Positions 7,599 to 13,843 of a stretch of DNA of 19,027 bases are shown piece by piece (positions within the stretch are counted from its first letter, which is position 1; each line of letters begins with the position of its first letter). This stretch comes from Nanobdellota archaeon. Lineage in GTDB: Archaea > Nanobdellota > Nanobdellia > Woesearchaeales > GW2011-AR9. Under the pieces are notes generated by a model. It searched no databases. It was not told where the DNA came from and saw only the letters and a program-made list of their open reading frames with translations. Both the position numbers and the translations under genes were made by a program. The DNA lies in assembly GCA_018812355.1 (NCBI GenBank), contig JAHJDQ010000165.1, positions 1 through 19,027 on the forward strand. Direction: 5' to 3'.

Positions 7599-8408
7599 TT
7601 ATTCTATTAATTCATAATTATCGGGTAGAGTGACATCAGCATTCTTAACATCATTTAATCCATCTAAACTGAATGTGTTTTTCTCTAAGACCACTTCTTC
7701 ATCATCTTCAAGCTGGTAAATGATTTGTTTTAGTGGAATTCCCGAATAAGTGTCAACAGAAAGTTTCTCCAATTTTCCGTCTGAATTAGTATAGCTAAGC
7801 ACAGCAGCTTTTCGGTTTTCGATTGTTTCTTCGCCAATCTTTTGTGCAGATAATGGAAGAGCGGAAAGCAAATCTAAAGGAGTCGGGCTGATTTTTTCTG
7901 AAGTGTAAACAAGTTTAAATGCTTGATTATCTAAATCATCACAAAGAACACTGTTTGTGCTACAGGTTCCCACAGCTGTTTTTTCATTAATGTTTAAGTA
8001 AATATCAATATAGTAAAATTCTTGGTTAAGTTTTACTGGACTAAGATAAATCTTCTTAATTTTATCTCCCTTTAAGTAAGCTTGATAAGTAGCAACTTCT
8101 TCATAATTATTGTTGCTTTGCATAATCAAAGATATAAAAGAGTAATGGTAACTGTTGACTTTTTCACTTTTTTCAATTAATTCCACTACTTCACTAGAAT
8201 GGCTTGCTGCTTCCACATTTTCTTTAATTTCGTTTACTTCTTCTTTAATATTTTTAGCAATTGTTTCTGTCGTTTCTTCAATCTTATCTTTAACTTCACC
8301 CATTTCTTCTTGCAATTCGTCAAGTTGTTGATTTTGGCAAGAGGTTAACATTAACAAAGCTAAGATTAGCGGAAAAACCACATTAAAAATATATTTTGTA
8401 TCCTTCAT
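7599..8408 (-). CDS. Predicted lipoprotein of unknown function
   Basis: From the ATG at 8408 the protein has 269 residues. Residues 1-24 form a lipoprotein signal: positive N-terminus MKDTKY, a hydrophobic core and LTSC with Cys24 as the likely lipidation site. A heptad-rich coiled-coil segment follows (about 28-70, many Glu/Lys/Ile), then a beta-rich domain to the end. Two close cysteines in VGTCSTNSVLC may form a disulfide. The beta-rich part, with YLKGDKIKKIYL and SVDTYSGIPLKQ, loosely resembles LolA/outer-membrane lipoprotein-carrier-type folds, but I do not recognise the family. The frame is open to 8498, but a longer start would destroy the signal peptide and run into the structured element. 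It is exposed on the outer face of the membrane. Confidence 0.75.
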   Translation of the reverse strand: MKDTKYIFNVVFPLILALLMLTSCQNQQLDELQEEMGEVKDKIEETTETIAKNIKEEVNEIKENVEAASHSSEVVELIEKSEKVNSYHYSFISLIMQSNNNYEEVATYQAYLKGDKIKKIYLSPVKLNQEFYYIDIYLNINEKTAVGTCSTNSVLCDDLDNQAFKLVYTSEKISPTPLDLLSALPLSAQKIGEETIENRKAAVLSYTNSDGKLEKLSVDTYSGIPLKQIIYQLEDDEEVVLEKNTFSLDGLNDVKNADVTLPDNYELIE

Positions 8409-8430
8409 TTTAGGTAGTAATAAATGCCTT

Positions 8431-8442
8431 GATTTAAATATT
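8431..8442 (-). promoter_or_regulatory. TATA box of the lipoprotein gene
   Basis: The minus strand reads AATATTTAAATC, centred about 28 nt upstream of the ATG at 8408, giving a leaderless mRNA. The motif is nearly palindromic and could also act on the plus strand, toward the structured elements. Confidence 0.5.
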
Positions 8443-8454
8443 TTGTTAAAAAAG
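8442..8454 (+). repeat. 13-nt direct repeat TTTGTTAAAAAAG, left copy
   Basis: This copy is identical to 8688-8700, and the shorter core TTAAAAAAG also occurs at 8586-8594 between the two structured elements. The three copies mark the module boundaries. On the minus strand each gives a T6 run directly after a stem. Confidence 0.6.
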
Positions 8455-8587
8455 GGTAATGTCAAGTTATGGGAGTAATTGTCAAAAGCACTACGCACGG
8501 CGCCTTAGATTTTGTTCATTTCATTCACAAAATGCGCCTCCTTTGGCGGTAGTGCTTTTGCTAACACAGTTAACTTGACATTGCCTT
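8453..8587. ncRNA. Structured element A (first of two tandem copies)
   Basis: Nested inverted repeats form one long bent stem. The outer stem is 8453-8469 with 8571-8587 (17 bp, two G-T). Stem P1 is 8483-8494 with 8549-8560 (12 bp, perfect). Stem P2 is GGCGC 8499-8503 with GCGCC 8534-8538. Stem P3 is 8509-8515 with 8527-8533 (7 bp) and an 11-nt loop. Between P1 and P2 the left side reads GCAC and the right side TCCTTTGGC. Copy B at 8592-8690 has the same core with compensatory changes. It lies between two divergent promoters and encodes no protein. It may be a small RNA or a palindromic DNA element; strand is unknown, although a T6 run follows the stem on the minus strand. Confidence 0.6.
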
Positions 8588-8591
8588 AAAA

Positions 8592-8690
8592 AAGTAATAT
8601 CTCAGCCTGCACGGCACGATTATGGGGCAAGATTTAACTTTTAATTTTACTACCCCATGTGCCTCCTTTGGCAAGGCTGACATATTATTT
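8592..8690. ncRNA. Structured element B (second of two tandem copies)
   Basis: It has the same architecture as element A. The outer stem is 8592-8600 with 8682-8690, followed after a C-C mismatch by P1 8602-8608 with 8674-8680. P2 is GGCAC 8613-8617 with GTGCC 8659-8663, and P3 is ATGGGG 8622-8627 with CCCCAT 8653-8658, closed by a 25-nt loop. The P2 pair G-C in copy A is A-T here, and P1 and P3 differ wholly in sequence while keeping their pairing. The conserved unpaired or junction strings are GCACGGC and GCCTCCTTTGGC. This pattern argues for selection on structure rather than a simple duplicate. Confidence 0.6.
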
Positions 8691-8700
8691 GTTAAAAAAG
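8688..8700 (+). repeat. 13-nt direct repeat TTTGTTAAAAAAG, right copy
   Basis: Exact partner of 8442-8454, flanking the pair of structured elements. It resembles either a target-site duplication or a repeated terminator/spacer unit. Confidence 0.6.
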
Positions 8701-8717
8701 CTGACCTTAACCATTAC

Positions 8718-8730
8718 TTTTATATATTAC
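8718..8730 (+). promoter_or_regulatory. TATA box of the pilin-like gene
   Basis: TTTTATATATTAC is centred about 26 nt upstream of the ATG at 8750, implying a leaderless transcript. On the minus strand the same AT block could serve as a TATA box for transcription back through elements B and A. Confidence 0.6.
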
Positions 8731-8749
8731 AAAAATTTTACTTCTTAGT

Positions 8750-9940
8750 ATGGTGAGTAAAAAGAGAGGTCAAGCGGCAGGTGCAGCTGTTTTATTAGTG
8801 ATTATTGCTGGTCTCTTGATTGGATTTATTGTGATGGTTTCTCCGCAAGATCGGGCGGAAATTTTAGGAGAAGATATTGATTCTGATAGTAATTTAGAAG
8901 AGATTGAAGATGCTGTTTTGGAGGAGAATTTACTCACAGTTAGTCCGGGTAGGGTTGATTATTTAGCGCAACAAGAGATGGAACATCCTTTGCCGGTGGT
9001 TAACATTTATACTCAAACTGAAGCAAAAATATTAGCGGAAAGGAATATTGCTTATGCTAAAAAAGGGGTTTTTTCTGAAGAGGTGGAAAGTTTTCGCTTT
9101 GCTATTTCTGATTTAGGGAATACAGAAAATGTTTTATTGAGTTTTAAGGTGGATAGTAGTGAAGGACGCTTAGTGATTACTTTAAACGAAGAAAGTATTT
9201 TTGATGCAGAAGTAAATCCTGGAAGTATTCAACCAATTAACCTACCAAAAAATTCATTACGGGATGAGAATATATTAAAGATTTCTGCTTCTTCACCAGG
9301 AGTAGCGTTCTGGGCGACAAACGAAGTTTCTTTAGAAGAAGTCAAGATTATTGGTGACGTAACCAATATTGAAGCGCAGACTTCCAAAAACATCTTTTTA
9401 GTTTCGGAAACGGAAAAAAAGAATTTAGAAAAAGTTATTTTGAAATTTCAACCGGAATGTGTTTATCGGGAAGTTGGCAAGTTGATTGTGACGGTTAATC
9501 GTAACGAAGTTTATAATGGTATTCCTGACTGTGATTTAGCGATGGTACCAATTGAATTTTCTCCTGAATTAGTTTATCAAGGGGAGAACGAAATTATTTT
9601 TCATACGGAAAAAGGAACTTATTTATTGTCTCATGTTTTAATTGAATCGGAATTAAAAGAAGTTGATTTTCCAACGTATTATTTTGAATTATCGAATGAA
9701 CAGTACGAAGAAGTGGTTGATGAAACGATGCGGGTACGTTTAGAAATGGATTTTGTTGACGTTGTGACAAAGAAGCAAGGTGATTTAGTGATCAATGGCC
9801 ATTTATCCAGTTTTGAAACGAAAGAGGTTTCTTTTGTGCTTGATTTAAGTGATGATATTGTCAGAGGAAATAATGCGATTAAGATTAAACCAAGAAGAAC
9901 ACTTGAGATTCGTGAATTAAAAGTAGATTTAGTTGATTAG
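8750..9940 (+). CDS. Secreted protein with a type IV pilin-like N-terminus
   Basis: A 396-residue protein whose N-terminus looks like an archaeal class III (type IV pilin/archaellin) signal: KKRG at 4-7, then Q8 and a hydrophobic helix AAGAAVLLVIIAGLLIGFIVM to about residue 29. A prepilin peptidase would cut near Gly7. An acidic linker follows (about 35-60), then a beta-strand-rich external region with at least two repeated segments, each ending in phrases such as EEVKIIGDV and EIRELKVDL. Two cysteines (in PECVYREV and IPDCDLA) could pair. No catalytic motif is seen. It may anchor in the membrane like a pilin or be a minor surface subunit. It heads a four-gene envelope cluster and has a leaderless-type promoter. 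Confidence 0.7.
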   Translation: MVSKKRGQAAGAAVLLVIIAGLLIGFIVMVSPQDRAEILGEDIDSDSNLEEIEDAVLEENLLTVSPGRVDYLAQQEMEHPLPVVNIYTQTEAKILAERNIAYAKKGVFSEEVESFRFAISDLGNTENVLLSFKVDSSEGRLVITLNEESIFDAEVNPGSIQPINLPKNSLRDENILKISASSPGVAFWATNEVSLEEVKIIGDVTNIEAQTSKNIFLVSETEKKNLEKVILKFQPECVYREVGKLIVTVNRNEVYNGIPDCDLAMVPIEFSPELVYQGENEIIFHTEKGTYLLSHVLIESELKEVDFPTYYFELSNEQYEEVVDETMRVRLEMDFVDVVTKKQGDLVINGHLSSFETKEVSFVLDLSDDIVRGNNAIKIKPRRTLEIRELKVDLVD

Positions 9941-10006
9941 GTTTTCTTTTATGAATAATTATTTTTATTTTATGTAGTAATATTTTATTGTTGTTTATTA
10001 GGAAGG

Positions 10007-10016
10007 TTTTTATATG
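10007..10016 (+). promoter_or_regulatory. TATA box of the 7-TM gene
   Basis: TTTTTATATG lies about 50 nt upstream of the ATG at 10062, which predicts a leader of about 20 nt. The leader carries a Shine-Dalgarno AGAGGAAAG ending a few bases before the ATG. T-rich tracts at 9941-9975 likely terminate the upstream gene. Confidence 0.45.
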
Positions 10017-10061
10017 TTAGATTATATACTTATTACTAATTAAATAAAAAAGAGGAAAGAT

Positions 10062-12065
10062 ATGGCGGAAGATTCTACTGGTAAGAAGGGAGATAAAGCA
10101 GAAACTAATATAAATGTAAAGCCGCAAGTAGAAGTTGTAGAAAAAAAAGCAACTGAGGGATTCTGGAGTAGATTTAGAACTAATCAGTCTGACAAAGCAA
10201 AAACAAAGGCTGCTAAAGCTGAAAAAGGTGCTGCTGAAGAAGAAAAAGAAGCGGCGCAGGCTGAAGAACAGAAGGATAAAGCAGAAGAAGGGTTCTTTAA
10301 GAAGTTAGCGCAAGGAAAAAGTGGTTCTGATGGAGGTGGAGGAGAAAAACAAGAATCAAATAAAGTTGTTCCACTATTTTTAGTTCTTATTGGATTAGCG
10401 CACTGGGCTTTGAAAGTGTTTGTTTTTAATGGCCAGTCAAATACGATTCTCTTCCTTACTTCATTTGTCCTGTTTGTCTTAGCAGGATTTGCTCTCTCTG
10501 GCAGTTTAGAGAAAAATCGATTGACTATCTTTTTACCAATGATCGCTTTTATGGTTTGGTATTTGGGTTTCGAAGGGAATTATAGTCCAGGTTTTTTGAT
10601 GACCTTTATTCCTGTAGTGGTAGCAATATTAATTGGAGTAGGTTTTCTTACCAAAGGGGAGTCCGCTAAACCAGAACTTCTCGGACTCTTACCAGTATTA
10701 TTTTTCTTTCTTGATCTTGGACTTATTCCTTGGTTGATTGAGAACTTTAATTGGAGCATTACTGAATGGGTGAGAAGTTTGATTATTTGGACACCATGGT
10801 GGTTCTATTTTGGTATTTTTACTGCGCCAAGCAAAGGAAAAATTGGTGGATTACTTACTTTTCTAAAAGTTGTGGGAGTAGTTTATGCAATCTTTTTATT
10901 AGCGGCTCCTAGTTTTGATTTTGGTCACGCCGCACAAACTTTACCTAGTTTTGGAGAGCTTAGTGAGTCGCAAGCTCGCATAATGGAAAATATACCAAAG
11001 GGAGAAAATAAGGCTTATTCTCGATTTGTTTGTTTGTTTGAAGAGCCAACGGATGTAGAAGGATGTTTTGAAAGAAGGCAGGAAGATGCGTTGCTGGTAG
11101 CAATCTGTGAAGAAGAAGAGCAAGTTAATTCTAGAATTATAACGATGAGTGAATGTAAAGAAAGAGAAAAAGAAAAGCTAAAAAGGGAACAAATTCAAGT
11201 TTCCGGAGTAGAGGATAAAACAATTAAAGAACCAACCACAGCAGAATTTAAAATTAGTGACTATTTTCCGAAAACAATTTATCGACAGGCAGGGGAAGAA
11301 GTGAAAACAAAGTATCCGGCAGAATTTAAATTTGAAAATCCGCGTAAACAAGGAGTGGAGATTACCTTTTCTTGTCATTTTATTAATAGTGACGACGAGG
11401 AAATTGTTGGTATAACCACACCAGCAGAGCCGGTAGTAATAACTGAGGGGGAGAGAGCAGTATTAACGACAACAGTTACTTGTGAAGCGGAAGAGAATCT
11501 TGAAGGAAGTTATACTTTAGTTTACCAAGCTAATTTAGAGGAATTACAAACGAAGTCAAGGTTAGCAAGAGTTTTTATTGGCGAAAAAGATTTTAACTGG
11601 AAGGAGAAATGGCTGCCGGAAATTAAACAAGCTCATTTTCCCGGAAATGAACATTTATCAAAAGCGCCTAATGAATTTGCGGCAATCAGTTTTGCTTTTG
11701 GAAAAACTTTAGAAGATCCGATTATTGAAGCAAGTGACGTTTTATTTTTAGCTGCTAATGTGGAACATAAATGTGAAGAGTTAACAATTAATCATTATAA
11801 AATTGATTTAGAAGGATTAGATTCTTTTGCTGAACCACAAAGTTGCTTAGAGGGGTGGGAGGTTATCGGACAAGAAAATGAAGAGATTGTTTACTTGCCT
11901 ACTTGTACTTTTAGTAGGATGCCCGGTGAATTGGAAAATGTTGATGAAGGTTACATTTACAAAGAGTTTATCGCCGAACTAGATTATGATTGTTTATATG
12001 AAAGAACAATTCGTAATGTGAAAGTGGAAGTGATTGGAACAGAACCAGAAGAGGAGGTCAGCTGA
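10062..12065 (+). CDS. Large membrane protein: charged cytoplasmic N-terminus, 7 TM segments, external domain
   Basis: A 667-residue protein. Residues 1-100 are Lys/Glu/Ala-rich and probably helical, with two similar aromatic motifs, EGFWSRF (about 32-38) and EGFFKKL (about 76-82), bracketing an A/K/E-rich stretch. A Gly-rich hinge precedes about seven hydrophobic segments near 101-122, 127-146, 153-170, 176-196, 206-225, 237-254 and 261-282. Residues 290-667 form a large, probably external region with repeated cysteines in short-range pairs and beta-sandwich-like strands of CARDB or Ig type. An odd TM count places this region outside if the N-terminus is inside. I do not recognise the family. 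Its stop overlaps the next ATG by one base (TGATG), so it is coupled to the lipoprotein gene. Confidence 0.72.
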   Translation: MAEDSTGKKGDKAETNINVKPQVEVVEKKATEGFWSRFRTNQSDKAKTKAAKAEKGAAEEEKEAAQAEEQKDKAEEGFFKKLAQGKSGSDGGGGEKQESNKVVPLFLVLIGLAHWALKVFVFNGQSNTILFLTSFVLFVLAGFALSGSLEKNRLTIFLPMIAFMVWYLGFEGNYSPGFLMTFIPVVVAILIGVGFLTKGESAKPELLGLLPVLFFFLDLGLIPWLIENFNWSITEWVRSLIIWTPWWFYFGIFTAPSKGKIGGLLTFLKVVGVVYAIFLLAAPSFDFGHAAQTLPSFGELSESQARIMENIPKGENKAYSRFVCLFEEPTDVEGCFERRQEDALLVAICEEEEQVNSRIITMSECKEREKEKLKREQIQVSGVEDKTIKEPTTAEFKISDYFPKTIYRQAGEEVKTKYPAEFKFENPRKQGVEITFSCHFINSDDEEIVGITTPAEPVVITEGERAVLTTTVTCEAEENLEGSYTLVYQANLEELQTKSRLARVFIGEKDFNWKEKWLPEIKQAHFPGNEHLSKAPNEFAAISFAFGKTLEDPIIEASDVLFLAANVEHKCEELTINHYKIDLEGLDSFAEPQSCLEGWEVIGQENEEIVYLPTCTFSRMPGELENVDEGYIYKEFIAELDYDCLYERTIRNVKVEVIGTEPEEEVS

Positions 12066-12919
12066 TGAAAATTTACTTTTCGTTTTTAGTTTTATTATTG
12101 AGTTTATTTTTATTAGGCTGTGGTTCTAATCAGGGAGATGATTTATCGGATTATAATTTTAAACAAGGGTTAGCAGGATTAGAATTAAGTTTTTTAGATA
12201 ATTCCCCTCCTGAAAAAATTTATCCTCATTCTGATTTTAGGATTGTAATGGAGTTAATAAATCTTGGTGCGTATGATATTGATAATGGGGAGATTAGCAT
12301 TTTAGGGTTAGAGGAGAGGTATTTTTTAGTTTATCCCTTAAGCCAATCTTTTGATGAGATGTTGGGAAGGAGTTTAGTTAATCCTGGTGGTGATCAACAA
12401 TTTTTGGAATTTTCGGGAACTGCATTAGATTTATTTGAGAATGCGGAAGAATACAAAGCGAATTTTTTTATTAAAGTTAGTTATGATACAGAAATTGAAT
12501 TTGGTGATACAATCTGTATTAATCCTAATCTATATGGGGTTTATGACAGTGGGTGTGAGATAGAGAAAAAAAGTTATCGTGGACAGGGTGGCTACTTAGC
12601 AGTAACGGAATTGGAAGAGATTATTTCTCCTGGAAGTGGGGTAGAGTTTAGGTTAATTGTTGAGAATAAAGGTCCTGGAGAAGTAGGAGAGGTGATTTTA
12701 GGAAGAGCAGAACTGGGCGGAGAGCCGTTAGAATGTCATTTTCCAAGAGCAGAAGGTGATCAGCGTAGAATTGATTTTACTGAGCAAGAACAGAAAATAA
12801 CAGCAATTTGCCGGAAGAGTTTTATCAGTGGACAGAATTCTTATACAACTACTTTAGCCGTAGATTTTAAATATGAGTATGAGTTGGTGGAACAAAAAGA
12901 GCTCCTGATGGTGAGATAG
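12065..12919 (+). CDS. Predicted lipoprotein with CARDB-like external domains
   Basis: A 284-residue protein starting with a lipoprotein signal, MKIYFSFLVLLLSLFLLGC, with Cys19 as the probable lipid-anchored residue. The mature part appears to hold two tandem beta-sandwich modules. Each has phrases typical of CARDB or conserved-repeat proteins, such as FRIVMELINLGAYDIDNGEI and EFRLIVENKGPGEVGEV. Mature cysteines at CINPNLYGVYDSGC, ECHF and AICRK could form disulfides. The start has a strong Shine-Dalgarno GAGGAGGT at 12051-12058 and overlaps the upstream stop by one base. The coupling suggests that it and the 7-TM protein form one surface complex. The function is unknown. Confidence 0.75.
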   Translation: MKIYFSFLVLLLSLFLLGCGSNQGDDLSDYNFKQGLAGLELSFLDNSPPEKIYPHSDFRIVMELINLGAYDIDNGEISILGLEERYFLVYPLSQSFDEMLGRSLVNPGGDQQFLEFSGTALDLFENAEEYKANFFIKVSYDTEIEFGDTICINPNLYGVYDSGCEIEKKSYRGQGGYLAVTELEEIISPGSGVEFRLIVENKGPGEVGEVILGRAELGGEPLECHFPRAEGDQRRIDFTEQEQKITAICRKSFISGQNSYTTTLAVDFKYEYELVEQKELLMVR

Positions 12920-12943
12920 CTTCTTTTTTTGAGAGGGTAGGGA

Positions 12944-13438
12944 ATGAAAAAAATACTAGTGATAGGACTGTTATTATTTTGGATTGGGAGTGTTATTGTT
13001 CAAGGGATGTTTTTTGATTACAATGAGTTAAGTCAATTAGAACATGGGCAAGTGGAATTGCAGTTATTATTTTATTCTCCTTTTGAAACTTTAGATGTTG
13101 TAGAAACAGAATTGGAGAAAGTTGCTTTAGAAAAAAAAGAAATGGTTAAAGAAATTAGTATTATTGAAAATACTAAACCGGAAAATTTGGAGATTTTAAT
13201 TACTGAAGAAGGATTTGAGCCGAAGGAGCTAGTTGTTGAGGTTGATCAAATTATAATTTGGAAAAATCAAAGGGAAAAATTACCTGCTTTAGTGTTAGGG
13301 TTGCGAGAAATTTCTGAAATGAAAAGTAGTTATATGGAACCAGGAGAAGAGTTTGGTGGGAGTATCTCTGCAACCGGAGAATATACTTATGTTGACGGGA
13401 TTATTATTGGTCAGGTGGGTAAGATAATTGTTAAATGA
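12944..13438 (+). CDS. Membrane-anchored protein with a degenerate cupredoxin-like domain
   Basis: A 164-residue protein. Residues 1-23 form a hydrophobic N-terminal anchor or signal, MKKILVIGLLLFWIGSVIVQ. A helical linker (about 50-75) leads to a C-terminal domain at about 82-164 with the cupredoxin layout: EEGFEPKELVVEVDQIIIWK, then a middle region, PGEEFGGSI, TGEYTYV and a final GKIIVK strand. The usual copper ligands are absent: the position of the normal P-H-T/V motif reads PALV, and the C-x(2-4)-H-x(4)-M segment is replaced by VDGIIIGQV. If the fold is right, it is a non-metal structural version. A purine-rich Shine-Dalgarno GAGAGGGTAGGG precedes the ATG. It lies 24 nt after the lipoprotein gene, so it is the likely last gene of the cluster. 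Confidence 0.66.
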   Translation: MKKILVIGLLLFWIGSVIVQGMFFDYNELSQLEHGQVELQLLFYSPFETLDVVETELEKVALEKKEMVKEISIIENTKPENLEILITEEGFEPKELVVEVDQIIIWKNQREKLPALVLGLREISEMKSSYMEPGEEFGGSISATGEYTYVDGIIIGQVGKIIVK

Positions 13439-13478
13439 ATCACAATTATTTTAATGTAAAAGAATTTTCCTTTTAATT

Positions 13479-13544
13479 ATGAAAATTGCTATTTTAGGTG
13501 GGGGTTCTTTAGCACAGCAGACATATTTACTTACTTTTTTCTAA
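13479..13544 (+). pseudogene. Short ORF resembling the start of a Rossmann or ATP-grasp gene
   Basis: An ATG opens a 21-residue frame beginning MKIAILGGGSLAQQ, then a TAA. The start looks like the first beta strand and glycine-rich loop of nucleotide-binding proteins such as NAD-dependent enzymes or the PurK-type preATP-grasp domain. It ends inside the 3' end of the convergent glutaredoxin-like gene and has no clear Shine-Dalgarno. It is most simply a truncated remnant left when the neighbouring block was rearranged, but a chance ORF is possible. Confidence 0.3.
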
Positions 13545-13781
13545 AGCTTCTTCCAGTTTTTCAGGATTGAAGCCAACGAGTACTGTTTCTTTATCATTGT
13601 TAGTGATAATCGTTATGGGAACGCCCATTTGGCCGGTTTTTTCGATTAGTTCGTCTCGGAATTTAGCGTTTTGAGTTTCAGAAACGTCAATGTCTTCAAA
13701 CTGGACTTTTTTCTTTTTTAACCACTCCTTTAGTTTCTTACACCAAGGACAAGTGGGAATAGATAAAACTTTTATTTGCAT
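13527..13781 (-). CDS. Glutaredoxin-like thiol-disulfide oxidoreductase
   Basis: An 84-residue single-domain thioredoxin-fold protein of the glutaredoxin/NrdH type. The active site is Cys11-Pro-Trp-Cys14 after the first beta strand, the cis-proline is Pro55 in QMGVPITII, and a final helix GFNPEKLEEALEKSK follows. It is cytoplasmic and would reduce protein or low-molecular-weight disulfides. The start is supported by GAGGT about 8 nt upstream and a TATA-like AATTATAAATA at about 13820-13830. It lies 62 nt downstream of the GCS2-family ligase on the same strand; since that enzyme family includes glutamate-cysteine ligases, a shared role in thiol metabolism is possible but not shown. Confidence 0.9.
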   Translation of the reverse strand: MQIKVLSIPTCPWCKKLKEWLKKKKVQFEDIDVSETQNAKFRDELIEKTGQMGVPITIITNNDKETVLVGFNPEKLEEALEKSK

Positions 13782-13843
13782 GGAAACATACCTCGTAATT
13801 TTTAATGAATATGTGTGGGTATTTATAATTTTTGTTAAAGAAC

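Noticed and set aside
8409..8498. Longer start for the lipoprotein at 8498
   Set aside because: It would add 30 residues before a clean lipoprotein signal peptide, run into structured element A, and lie upstream of the TATA box at 8431-8442.
8453..8690. Integron attC sites or CRISPR repeats
   Set aside because: The two elements lack the attC core sites (GTTRRRY/RYYYAAC in the right places), there is no integrase, and there are only two copies with no spacers of regular length. The pattern fits neither.
8453..8690. Riboswitch in the leader of a neighbouring gene
   Set aside because: The TATA boxes of both flanking genes lie between the elements and the coding regions, so neither mRNA should include them.
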